The position numbers and the translations under genes were made by a program. This document shows positions 38,301 through 48,819 of a stretch of DNA of 64,000 nucleotides, piece by piece. The notes beneath the pieces were generated by a model, which was not told where the DNA came from, ran no database searches, and saw only the letters and a program-made list of their open reading frames with translations. Source of the DNA: Pachypanchax playfairii (Eukaryota > Chordata > Actinopteri > Cyprinodontiformes > Aplocheilidae); the NCBI GenBank assembly GCA_006937955.1, contig SSNP01000041.1, positions 995,175 through 1,059,174 on the forward strand, in the 5' to 3' direction. Each line of letters begins with the position of its first letter. Position 1 is the stretch's first letter.

Positions 38301-41300
38301 TGTATAAGGAGGAAGATTTTTGGCTGAGGGCCCTGATGTTTTCAAACTGAGTGGAGAGAAAGAATGAATAAAAGACAAATGTGTCTGTGAGAGAGTGCAT
38401 GTGTGAACGATGTGTTTGCCCAAACCTTTTCATCTGCTGCACAGGGGGGCTATAGCCACTGCCTGGAGGTGTTCAGTTGTGTCCCGCTAGGACCTACACG
38501 CCGGCTGGTAACCCACCTCAAAGTGTCTTTCTCTCTAGTCCAGGAACACCTCAATTTAATGATTTTATTTTATCAGGTAAAACTAATTGGTCAAAGCTAA
38601 AAAGATTTTGGATTAGGACGTCTTTTATTTTTTTTTTTGCCCTTTTGGAAATATGTCTGACGGTGGGCTTGATAAAGTAAGAGTTTGAATTTTGAGATCA
38701 ACAACTCGTGACTGATGACTTCCCTCTTTGTTCATTGTTAATGCAGATCTGACAGTTTCTGGTGTTTAACATGTTCTCAGACAGCAACACATTTTAACTT
38801 CCTTTTGTTCACACAAACATGATATTTAACATCACTGATCGTCCAGCTGTTGAATGGAAGTAATGACTTCATCCAGATCAGCAGCTGTTTAAAAACTGAT
38901 TTGTTAGCCCAGTATTATGTCAGTGATCACATGACCATTCATACAGTCAGTGTGTTACTGCCTCAGCTGCAAAGTCATTAAACAAATCTGTATTAGTGTG
39001 TCTTTGTACTTTCCTGTCCTTCTCTGGTTTGTTCCTCTACTTTTGTTCTCTTTTCCTCAAAAACAAAAATGTAACCCGCCCCGCCCCCTTCCTATGCATG
39101 TAGGTCATTTTCCCCATGTTTCTTATGTTATGTCATGCTTTTGATATTCCTCTCTGTAAGTCATCCCAGCTGCTTTTTGGGTGTATTTGCATTAGGGAAG
39201 GTTCCTTGTGGAACATGATACCTCAGACCTGTGTGAAAATGTGCATGCTCTGTTTTCTTCTTACACTACTGTCCTTGTTGTCTTTGCCATAAACATTCTA
39301 AAAATGTCATTTATTTCCTTAAAAGTATTAAAAAGGGGACTTTTAACAGATATGTCCTTTACCAGCAAGAATTTCTCTTCATGTTTCCATCTTTTCTTCC
39401 ATACACATTCCTCAAAATACAAACTCTTACTTGTTGCCCATACAGTTAGCTAATTAACCAGCTAGTCCAGTTAGATATAAAATAAAAGGATTCAGATTAT
39501 CAAAGGGAAACAACATAATCATTGTGTTAATCAGCTGATATCACTTTCTAAACAATCTTCCTTTTGTTTTCAGGCAGTATCAAGTTCATTGACTACGAGT
39601 ATGCTGGGTACAATTACCAAGCCTTTGACATTGGGAATCATTTCAACGAGTTTGCTGGTATGAATACCTATCTGTCTGTCTGTAGCTTCATGTTGGTGTG
39701 AATACACAACTCTCACTTTGCTTTTGGTTATTTTAGGCCTGAATGAAGTGGATTACAGTTACTACCCAGACCGAGCCTTTCAGCTGCAGTGGCTCGGCTC
39801 CTACCTGCAGGCCTATAAGGAGTACAAAGGCCAGGACAGTGCAGTCACTGACAGAGAGGTGGAGATTCTCTATGTTCAAGTCAACAAGTTTGCCTTGGTA
39901 AGTATTTCATGACATTAAGAAAATGCAGAACACATTTCTTTCATTCAGCTGATTGTTACAGGAAGAGATCAGTTACTGCACCCTCATGCAGTTTGACTGC
40001 AAACAAGTCAGACAACACTCTCTGCCAATTCATTACGCACCTTCTTTATAAACTGTTTTAAATTAGTTGTTTAGATTGTTTTTCTAATTGAGTGTTTGCC
40101 AACACCATGATCAATTTCCTCTGAATATTTCGCAGAGGACAAACATCCACAGATATTCAAGTTGCTGAGAGACATTTGTAATTAGTGACGTTACACCTAC
40201 ATTTTCATGTTCTTTCAACTATTAAAATCAACATTCTTAACTAAGACTTTCATCCAGAATTGATAAAATCAAAACCTCTCATATTTAAAGAGCAACTCCC
40301 CCAAATTAACTTCCTTTTGCAAATAAACTGTATAAATGAGTGTCTAATAGTGCTGTCTATTTTAGTGTGGTGTTATTTTTGGTATTTTAACACATTTTAA
40401 TAAAACCTATAAATTTTTTACCAAAACCGTTAGTGGAGTGCCTTCCTCAGGTTAAAATGTTACACTGTATTTGCGACGACAGCATCCCGCTGCTGTGGAG
40501 TATAAAAGAAGCGTAGTCTTGTGCACCAGTTCAGGCAGAGTCAAGTGATATTACTCGAGCTAATATAAATGTATCTTTGGCTTTAGCAAACAACAATGTA
40601 CCACTCAGAGACGGGCCCCTGATCTATGCTGCAATGCTGCTGCAGGGCAGGGGTGGGATTTGTTGCATCGGGCAGCTCATGAGCCATTGGTTCAAAACAA
40701 TACACCTCAGGGCCACTCCCGTCTTTCGCAGAACTGTCCTTTCTTTGCTCTGTTCCCTCTGGTGAAGGAAGTGGAGAGAAATCTTTCAACCTCTAAATTG
40801 CTTCCCTCGAGTCAAGGGAGCTTGCGTCAACATGTCAATCACAGCACAGATCACGCCCAGCCTGCCACTCCCCGCATGTTCACTGGTCCACTAGGCAATG
40901 CCTTGTTTTGAGGCATATTTAAAACAGGAAATGTGGTTGGGGTTATACACTAGTAGGGTAGTGAGTTACTCTTTAAATCTAAAGGATCTCAGTGGCTGCT
41001 AGTAAATTCAGTAATCTGAAGAAGTTGTAAGACTGGTATTCTAGTAGTTCAATGTTTTTACCCCCATTCATTTGTTGACTGAACTTGTTTTGGAGTCTTA
41101 AGTTTGTTTTGGTTATGGCTGCCAGGAAATAGTTGGCAGCCCTCACAAAAACAAATATGTCATTTAATTTGGACAGGTAGTTAAAAAAAACAAACGTGAC
41201 AATGAATTATTGCGTTCTTGCAAACATTTTCTTCGATGCAAAAACGGTGCCTGATATTATTTGAATGTAAAATGTGACTGTGTAACCTGCTGCAGAAGGA

Positions 41301-41838
41301 TTTAACCTGCTGGTTTACAGACTGATACAGTGAGAGGTGGAACCTGTCTGCTGACCGTCAGTTAGGCGTTACCCACTCTCTGTTTTTCCATGAACTCACT
41401 TGTTTGCTGTCAGGAGGAAATGAGGGCAGAGTGGAGGATGGGCTAGTCAAGCAGTTGTGTTTTTGCATCAACTTTCTCAATAAAGTCATGGGGATTGATG
41501 GCTTTGTGAAACTGTACTTTACCTTTTAGACAGTGGCTTTGTTTTTCTACTGTTTAACTCAATTTTATTTTTTTATTTTGAAGGCATCTCACTTCTTTTG
41601 GGGCCTCTGGGCTCTGATTCAGGCCGAGTTCTCCACCATCGACTTTGACTTCCTGGGGTAAGTTTCTACGACTTTTAAGGATCAAGATCAGTGTGTACTG
41701 TATTTATTTACTGGCAGTAATATCAATTTTATTGTCTAATGACAGAGAATTCTTCCTTTTTGTAGATATGCAGTCCTGCGCTTCAACCAGTACTTCAAGA
41801 TGAAACCAGAGACTGCGGCACTGAATTTACCTGAATAG
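32312..41838 (+). CDS. etnk1: Ethanolamine kinase 1, 8 exons, 360 aa
   Basis: Exons: 32312-32458, 33561-33820, 34390-34530, 35090-35232, 39574-39657, 39737-39897, 41584-41657, 41766-41838 (TAG). All junctions are GT-AG and in phase, giving 1083 nt. The protein starts MANYIHVPDEAPVVPKIDVT, matching the shorter human ETNK1 form, and ends MKPETAALNLPE. The choline/ethanolamine kinase catalytic loop HNDLLCKN is at residues 216-223 (D218 catalytic base, N223 metal-associated), and IDYEY at 236-240 is the DFG-equivalent metal site. FTDGITNKL near residue 51 is the nucleotide-binding loop region. It phosphorylates ethanolamine with ATP, the first step of the CDP-ethanolamine (Kennedy) pathway to phosphatidylethanolamine, in the cytosol. 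Intron 4 is the largest (4.3 kb) and contains a transposon and a promoter-like cluster. An upstream alternative start cannot be excluded. Confidence 0.96.
36196..37092. mobile_element. MITE in etnk1 intron 4
   Basis: The left end GCCTTGGTCATAATGATCCG then TACGAATG is answered by an inverse copy at 37065-37092 with about 24 of 28 positions matching. It is 897 bp with no transposase frame. The target-site duplication is not clear. Confidence 0.82.
38213..38335 (+). promoter_or_regulatory. Promoter-like cluster inside etnk1 intron 4
   Basis: In order on + there are an inverted CCAAT box (ATTGG, 38226-38230), a CCAAT box (38243-38247), a GC/Sp1-type GGGGGCGTGG (38265-38274) and a TATA-like TATAAGG (38303-38309), in an otherwise AT-rich intron. 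Spacing fits a start near 38335. It lies about 1.2 kb upstream of exon 5, which encodes IDYEY. A transcript could be non-coding or a truncated etnk1 lacking the HND loop. This is inference from motif order only. Confidence 0.35.
40283..40978. mobile_element. MITE in etnk1 intron 6
   Basis: The ends ATTTAAAGAGCAACTCCCCC and the inverse of ATTTAAAGAGTAACTCACTA match at 16 of 20 positions. It is about 696 bp. The first nine bases of the terminus resemble MITE family 1, so the two may belong to one superfamily. Open frames inside it (for example 40577-40911) are short, overlapping and unrelated to any protein I know. Confidence 0.8.
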
Positions 41839-43455
41839 ATACTGACACTCTTTCTTGTCTGCCTTTTTTCTCCCATCAAACTTGCTCAGCCCTTCTTCAG
41901 ATAACTACAGGGTGCCCTCTAGTGGTCTGTATTGAGACTGGCTTCAAACTCCAATCTGAATGGACCAGTGTGTTCACACCTATTGCTAGATAGATCATTT
42001 GTTACTTACAAACTTTGCACTTTTGGTTTAAATAAGATTTAAGACCTGTTATAACATGAAGGCCACAAGGCTACATTATTTCTTCTTTATACCATCATGA
42101 AGCTGCATATAGCAGTCGACCTGCATGCTGTACCAGCTCTCTCAGTACCTCAATGTAAACTGGAGCAAAGATGGAACACTAGTTTAATCACAACACATTG
42201 ACAGAATGTGGTTTTTTCCTGACTGTCATCCCAGAAACACGTTTAGAACTATATAAGAAGCAAATGGTTACGCAGAGTCCAGCGCTGTCTTACTTGATGC
42301 CAGTAACTTCAGGTCTGCCGTGTTATTTTGTTTTTGCCCTCATTGTGCTCGTTGTGCCGCACACGTGATGGCAGCAGGATTAAGCCGCTGCATAGGAGGG
42401 CGTCTGGGGTTTGTTTGTGTTTCGCTGAATAGCCATTTTACTCGAAGGTCATTTTCACGTCAGTGTACATTTCAGGTTCAGATTTCTTCAGTGTAATTTG
42501 AACATTCCATGTTCAGAATTTTGTGTAGAAAACTTGGTTGCGCTCATATGATGGGTCAGTAATGTTTGGGGATTTATTTCACTGTGAGATTAACACTGAG
42601 CCAAACGCTTCTAGTCAAGACCAAACGTGACGGAGGAGGTTTGGCAGGCGTCACAGCTGCAGCAGCAAAACATTCAAATAATCTGAACGTGTTACAGTAG
42701 CATTTAAAAATCTGAGCAGGATTATAAGTAAGTAAATGGTAAAAACTAAAACTTATCTAACAAGCCTTCACCGAAGTGCTGCATGTTTTAACACTGTATG
42801 AGTGTGTGACACACTGAGAATTAGAGGAACAAAAACCAGGATGGAGATTTCTTAAGTTACACGTTTTATACTTGTCTAGTCTTAGGGGTGCAGTCCAAAA
42901 AAATAACTTGGAATGTAGCGAAATGAGACGGTTGTTTACTCCAAAACCAAATGAAACAGAGATGCGTCTCTGTGGAAAGACGGACGATCTTGTTTGTATT
43001 CACACAGATTACCTGCTGACGAGCAGGTGATAAACGGTCTGTTTGCCTTTGAGTCTGTGAAAGCACATTTTACACTTCCAGCAAGGACGTTAGCTTAAAC
43101 CCTACTGAACTGCTTTTAGAGCCGAAGGATGATGAAGCAGTTTGAATTGTTGTAAATTTGAAACGTTGGCCTGTAACTAATGTAAAAATTGGACATAGAA
43201 CTGTATTGATGTTAAAATGTCTGATTAACACACAGGTTTACTTGTGTTTTAAGAATGTTTTGAAAGGACATGACATGAGTCATGACTATGTTTAAATCAT
43301 TTGTTTTTAACATTGTTTTATTATACTTGTCCTTAAGTTTCTCAGATCACTGTAACGTGTTTATATGTACAGTAAACAAATGTAAAGAACTGCTTGGTCT
43401 CATGTGAATTGTGGGAGGGTTTTTTAAATTAAAAAGTAGCATTAAAGTAAATAAA
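41839..43455 (+). other. etnk1: etnk1 3' UTR with polyadenylation signal
   Basis: About 1.6 kb after the stop has no other gene and ends at AATAAA (43450-43455). No earlier canonical hexamer is obvious. Human ETNK1 also has a long 3' UTR. The extent is inferred. Confidence 0.5.
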
Positions 43456-43836
43456 GTATTTACCAATACATGTTTATGTCATTGTTTCTCTGTGTGATGA
43501 TATTTTAACCTGACCTCATATAGAATTATTAAACACAGTTTAGTTGTCTGTTGGTACATTTACAGCTTTTTGTAAATGGTTGCGTTTCTCCTGAAAAGTC
43601 ATCAAATTAAAAGCAATTACATTTTGTCAGTTTCAAGTTGCTTCTGAAGTTATTGTGAATTTTTATTTATGGGCAACTTTGGGCACTTCGTTCATTCTCA
43701 AGGTGTAACAGTGCCCCCCTTTGGCCAATACTGATACACATCTTACTGTAGTTAATTTAAATTGAAACACACTATGAATCCCTGAAGGTAAATGAGATGT
43801 AGTAACTCAGTGTTTCTTCAGAGAGTCATTCTAGAA

Positions 43837-44196
43837 GGTTCTAGCTGTGGACAGGAAGGATCTCCTGTAGAGGGTTCTAGCTGTGGACAGGAAGGATCTC
43901 CTGTAGAGGGTTCTGGCTGTGGACAGGAAGGATCTCCTGTAGAGGGTTCTAGCTGTGGACAGGAAGGATCTCCTGTAGAGGGTTCTGGCTGTGGACGGGA
44001 AGGTTCTCCTGTAGAGGGTTCTAGCTGTGGACGGGAAGGATCTCCTGTAGAGGGTTCTGGCTGTGGACAGGAAGGATCTCCTGTAGAGGGGTCTAGCTGT
44101 GGACGGGAAGGATCTCCTGTAGAGGGTTCTGGCTGTGGACAGGAAGGTTCTCCTGTAGAGGGTTCTAGCTGTGGACAGGAAGGATCTCCTGTAGCA
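43837..44196. repeat. 36-bp minisatellite, 10 copies
   Basis: The unit is GGTTCTAGCTGTGGACAGGA plus AGGATCTCCTGTAGAG. From the second copy on, A and G alternate at unit position 7 (TCTAGC versus TCTGGC), which gives a 72-bp higher-order period. Because 36 is a multiple of three, open frames run through both strands (EGSSCGQEGSPV on +, RRSFLSTARTLY on -). I treat these as a by-product, not genes. Confidence 0.95.
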
Positions 44197-44304
44197 TCTG
44201 TGTTGATCGGAAGAAGCTTCTGACTGAAGACACTGTTGTTGAGTTACTGCGTTGTGAATAAGATGAGGGTTTTCCATCATGTTCTTCATCCTCCTTCGGA
44301 CAAT

Positions 44305-45525
44305 CAACTCAAGTGGATCAAGAACAGAACCAGCCTCTTTACATCACCTGCTCTGATGCTCCGCCCCCAACAGGTGACTGCAGGTGTGATAGCACTCTCA
44401 ACAATAGACTTATAAAAGATTTTCAACATTTTGCTGCAAACATTGAAGGAGCTACGCTTCCTGAGGAAGTACAATCTGCTCTGTCTCTTCCTAAAAACAG
44501 CGTCACTAGCTACGTTTACATAGGCACATTTAATCGGAATAAACGCCCAATCGGAAAAAAAATACGTCATGTAAACACGTCAATCAGAATGTTTTGATCC
44601 GATGCAGCCTGATCAGAATGAAATTTACTTCCGATTGAGAGGGGTGGTTTTGTCCGATCTTCATTCGGATAGACGTGCATGTATACACCCATTCGGAAAG
44701 AAAGGGTGAAAAAAGCCCACTGCGCATGCGTACAACTTCAGCGTGACGTCTTTCCGCTTTCGCAGACCCAAGTAGAAAACATAGCGGGAGGTAAACAGAA
44801 GTGGTCTGCTGGTGCAGTCATCCTGTCATCCTGCTCTCCTCTCCTGTGGTGGAGGAGCAGTAGCAATATGTATTCAGCCTCTAGCTTGGTTAATGCGACC
44901 AGTAAAAACCCAAACATAAAGGTAATCACCCGCAGAAGGTCCATATTGGGGAAAACGTGAGTCAGCTCGAGCACACGATGGGGCGGGAAAGACGTGCAGA
45001 AAGGACGGAGTTTGTTTACTTTTTTTTCTTCCCCCAGAAAGACAACTCGCTGTGCGCATGCTCAACTCATTTAACCTGATTGAGTGCTTGGTGTATGTGT
45101 ACTCATGGCATGATCAGATCATTTCAGTTAGTGTCCATGTGAACAGGGATTTGGGAATTCCGATCGACCAAGATTTTAATCAGATTGGGGAAATTTGGCG
45201 CATGTAAACGTAGCTACTGTTGTGTCTCCAGTTCAGTCTGTTGTCCAGGTGAACACCAGGTATTTATACTCCTCCACCACCTCCACTTCTTCCCCCATGA
45301 TGGAAATGGGTGTTGGTATGTTGGAACAGGTCAGTAGTAAAGGACATATGAATGAGATGTCTTTGTACTGGAACAAGGCTGGATGTTTTCCATAGAACTG
45401 GTACCTTCTCCTGGGCTAGACTAAGGTTGAAGATCTGCTGCAGAATCCCACATAGCTGATCTGCACAAGCCTTTAGGACTCTGTGGCTAACACCATCTAG
45501 ACCTGCTGTCAGTGTCTAATGCCTT
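44305..45525 (-). pseudogene. Non-LTR retrotransposon (LINE) reverse-transcriptase fragment, split by a MITE
   Basis: On the minus strand, 45525 to about 45370 encodes VLKACADQLCGILQQIFNLS followed by VPVLWKTSSLVPVQ. After an internal deletion, 45300-45220 gives IMGEEVEVVEEYKYL and a TWTT/NWRHN segment. Beyond the inserted MITE (44507-45216), 44506-44310 continues DAVFRKRQSRLYFLRK, FNVCSKMLKIFYKSIVESAI and CWGRSIRAGDVKRL. This is the C-terminal part of a Rex/CR1-like fish LINE protein, recognised by pattern. Large parts of the catalytic palm are missing, so it is dead. Confidence 0.8.
44507..45216. mobile_element. MITE inserted in the LINE fragment
   Basis: TAGCTACGTTTACAT at the left is matched exactly by its inverse at the right (45202-45216). 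The host reading frame is broken between NWRHN and DAVF and resumes after the element, which fixes the insertion point to within 1-2 bases. The interior is rich in short ATCGGA/TCCGAT repeats in both orientations. It is 710 bp with no transposase. Confidence 0.87.
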
Positions 45526-45544
45526 TAAACTCAAATAAAAGTAA

Positions 45545-45710
45545 CGTCAGCTGAACTTCTTTTTCAGTTTGTTGAAAATTTGTCACATTTCGTCAGAAAT
45601 GCTTGTTCAAGTCTGTTGATGGGTTGAAACAAAAAATACATCCAGTTGCCATTTGGAAAATTTCTGAGACTAACATGTCCTGGATGACTGGGAATCTACA
45701 TAAATAAGTG
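45545..45710 (-). repeat. Dispersed teleost repeat fragment (copy 2 of 2)
   Basis: It resembles the inverse of 16905-17045: GACTAACATGTCCTGGATGA corresponds to the CATCCAGGACATTTC start of that copy, and the GTCACATTTCGTCAGAAATG end to its TTTCACTTTTCATC part. Confidence 0.45.
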
Positions 45711-46619
45711 TAATGAAATTACATTCTTATTTGAGATCTAAAATAGCAACACAATTCATCTGTGGATTTACAGTTTGCAAGAGAAGGTATAGAACCTGAT
45801 ATGCAGGTGATGGAGGATTACCATATGAGTGCATGGTTGGAGGGCTGTGTGTCAGCAAAACTAGCAATATTAGACCACCCTATTGGTCACAACAGTTCAA
45901 ATATATATGGATTTTTACACTGATTTTGAAAAATGTCATTTTTCTAGGCATAAGAGAGCTTTCACTTGCATTGGTTCTTTTAATGTCAAGTGCATTTTTC
46001 TACACTGGCTTTCCTTTAACTATTCTATCACAGTTTGGATGATGATGGTGCAATGTAAATTGGCAAACCAAATAAATACAAATAAAAGAATAAAGTATTT
46101 TACACGAAATTTGCAGAAAATATTTTTAGCTGTCGCAGAACTGACATCGTACACAAGATGGCAATAAAACCTCACAAATAAGATACACAAACCTGGCAGA
46201 AATCACACAAAATAATCCCATTCAGCGTTTGATCTTTGAAAAATGAATGCATATTAACAGATTTCTATTTAAAATATTTAAAAAGATCATTAATATGCAC
46301 CATGTTGAACGTCTTTGGTGAAAGCAAATAGGAAAATGCAAAATTTCTAAAGAACATCACATTGAAATAGGCTTGATTTGTGACATAGATGCTTCTGTTG
46401 TCAATGACTTAAAAAATATCTAAATAAAAGCAGAAATTACATAAAAGGCATGTTGTTTACACAAAATAGGGCACTGATTTGTTTGTTTTCTGTAACCCGA
46501 TGGGTAAATTAGAAACCTGTTTACGTCCCACACCCCAAAACCAAACAATAATTTGTTCCATTCTCTAGAAGCAAATCAAGCTTGCTTTGCATCTCCCTAA
46601 TGTGAACACTGTCTTATAT

Positions 46620-46835
46620 AGTGGAACAATTACAACAGTGCATTACCCAACTCACTGACTGTAATTCAATTACTCAACTCCCCCTGGCTTCATCCGCCCA
46701 GATAATACACACATTAATTAACAGAATCCAATATCGCTTGTTCTGCGCCTCCACTTATTTTCATTTCCCATAAAATGGTCATAGCAGCCACTTCCAACTG
46801 ATGACAATTAGAGTAAGCGTGTAGTTATGGATTAC
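46620..46835. promoter_or_regulatory. Candidate conserved non-coding element
   Basis: Non-repetitive sequence with several homeodomain-type TAAT/ATTA sites: GTAATTCAATTA, ACATTAATTAACAG and GACAATTAG. There is no open frame and no inverted-repeat ends. It lies in the gene-poor flank beyond etnk1. Conservation cannot be tested here. Confidence 0.3.
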
Positions 46836-47814
46836 ACTTGTATATCACAGCTGCCCAGAGTGTGTGACATGGAGCAACAAAGGGAGGCGGTGGCCCAGGA
46901 GAGCTGAAAACGGACACATAAACATCCATCACACATGTCGAGTCACTTGACTCAAGAAGCAAAATCTCTAGAAGGTGGAGTTTTAGTCACATGTTTCCGA
47001 TTGCCAGATGTTTTCTTTCTTGGTTTTCTTTGTAATTTATCTTTATTTATGTGATCACCTGACACAGTTTGATTATCAAACAGCTCAAGGGTTCGAGCTT
47101 TGCACATGCCTCATTCTGATCCGGTCTAACGCCTGTATTTCCTTTTTGATCAAGAGTCACTTTAAACTATCGCCTTCTTGTGTTTTCATTTGCGAATCCA
47201 TTAAACTGAACAATTCACATGACGGCAAGAGGAAAAACAGCTGACGTAAACAACACCCGACTTCGTCTCCACTACTGGACGTTGCTTCATTGACTGTATC
47301 CTGTCTTACTCCTGCTCCATCAACCTCTCATGCTACAGCTGTTTTCTTATCTGTTGTTTTTATGGGAGGACTTTGTAACATCCGAGTTGGAGGTGGGGGC
47401 GGATGAGGATGAGGAGGTTTGGAATTCACCATTCTGGAGGTTCTGTTTTGCTGTAAGACCACCCAACCCCGGGAGTGGGTCTTGACTCAACACCAGATGC
47501 TGGGTAAGTGCACAACAAGCCACAACACCATCTTCTGTTCTGGGTCTGCAGTCCACGAGACTGTGTCAGTCTGCATCTGCTCAGTCTGTTGAATTGATTC
47601 AGATGGAACACTACTGAAGGATTAGGTGTGAAGGGCACGACCCACTGCTGTGATCAGACGGACTGGGGCTTCATCCACAAAAAGGAAGGCATTGTGGTAA
47701 CGTTTGATTACATGGACTGGTCTGTCCACGTTCTAACCTCCCCTCTGGTCACCAAGTCTTGATCTTTACTGAAAGGGTCATGAAAGTGGCCTGAAGGATC
47801 TTTCCCTTTAGGAT

Positions 47815-47995
47815 GGCTCAGCTCATCCTTAGAGATAAGGAAAGGATCTCTGTCACTTGGGGAAGCTTGAAATGGAGCCAATGCTCCTCCTCATCAAACG
47901 GAGTCAGCTGAGGTGGTTTGGGTCTCTGATTAGGATGCCTCAAGACACACCCCACTGACAGAAGACCCCAAGACAGACTTAAAACTTGCTGGAGG
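47815..47995 (+). mobile_element. LINE reverse-transcriptase C-terminal fragment
   Basis: In one + frame the sequence reads EPMLLLIKRSQLRWFGSLIR then MP, a diagnostic C-terminal block of a fish non-LTR retrotransposon protein. Stops and shifts flank it. The GAGATAAGGAAAGGATCTCT just before corresponds to the preceding block. The region 47400-47810 may belong to the same insertion but is not readable. Confidence 0.65.
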
Positions 47996-48239
47996 TATAA
48001 ATATCTTCTATAGCCTGGAAATGCATCGTGATCCCCAGGCAAACGGTATATTGTATCAAAAAACTTTCAAACATACTGTAAAGATGCATAAAAATCTTCA
48101 AGATGGGAGAGACATGCCAACAATCCCAAAAAGTCACATAAATTCATGAATCTACAGTCCCTCTTGAGCAGACATTAAAAAAGAACAGTGGAAGGATTTG
48201 AGAGGGGGGGGGGGTTGGGTCAGGACAGTTTCAGACATC

Positions 48240-48405
48240 CTCATTTAAGGCGGCGACCTAATTACCAGAGGAGAAGGGAAACAGTAATTAGCAGAGAGTC
48301 TTACCTCGTTAATCACAAAGGGCTCCTTCAGTCTATTTATATCTGATTAATGGCTTGCTTAAGCACGGTGAGGTATTTATGTTTCTGTTAATTGTGTGCA
48401 GCTTG
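48240..48405. promoter_or_regulatory. Candidate conserved non-coding element
   Basis: The stretch contains CTAATTACC, CAGTAATTAGC, CGTTAATCAC, TGATTAATGGC and GTTAATTGTG within 150 bases and is neither repetitive nor coding. The density of homeobox/POU-like sites is high. Function is inferred. Confidence 0.33.
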
Positions 48406-48819
48406 TCTGCTCTCAGCTCGCTGCAGCTTGCTTATACCCCCAACTGATACACACAGTGACGCACATGCACACACACCTTTACATCAGCTCACCTTATCGC
48501 CTTACAATTTCATTACTACCTACTGTCTTGCTCAGTTAAAGCTGTTAAAAGACAGTAATTTGTTACAGTTCTTACTTGTCTCTTAGTGATAATGAGCCTA
48601 TCAAGGTTAAGACTGCCAACAGGTCTGACTAATGTAGCAACGAGATCACCTTTTATCTCGTGTTTTTGAGATGTTTTGCTGCCTCCAAGCAAACCTGACC
48701 ACTACTGAAAGAGATTATGAGATAAAACATCAACTTGGAATATTGAAAAAGCAAAACAGGAGCTGGCAACAAATTGCAAACCATAAACTGTAAACAGCCA
48801 CAACCTGTTGAGATATGGG

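Noticed and set aside
43792..44307. Open frames of 143 and 158 codons over the 36-bp repeat, as a repeat protein gene or a CRISPR array
   Set aside because: Units are directly adjacent without spacers, so not CRISPR. A unit length divisible by three without stops opens several frames automatically, and there is no promoter or splice context.
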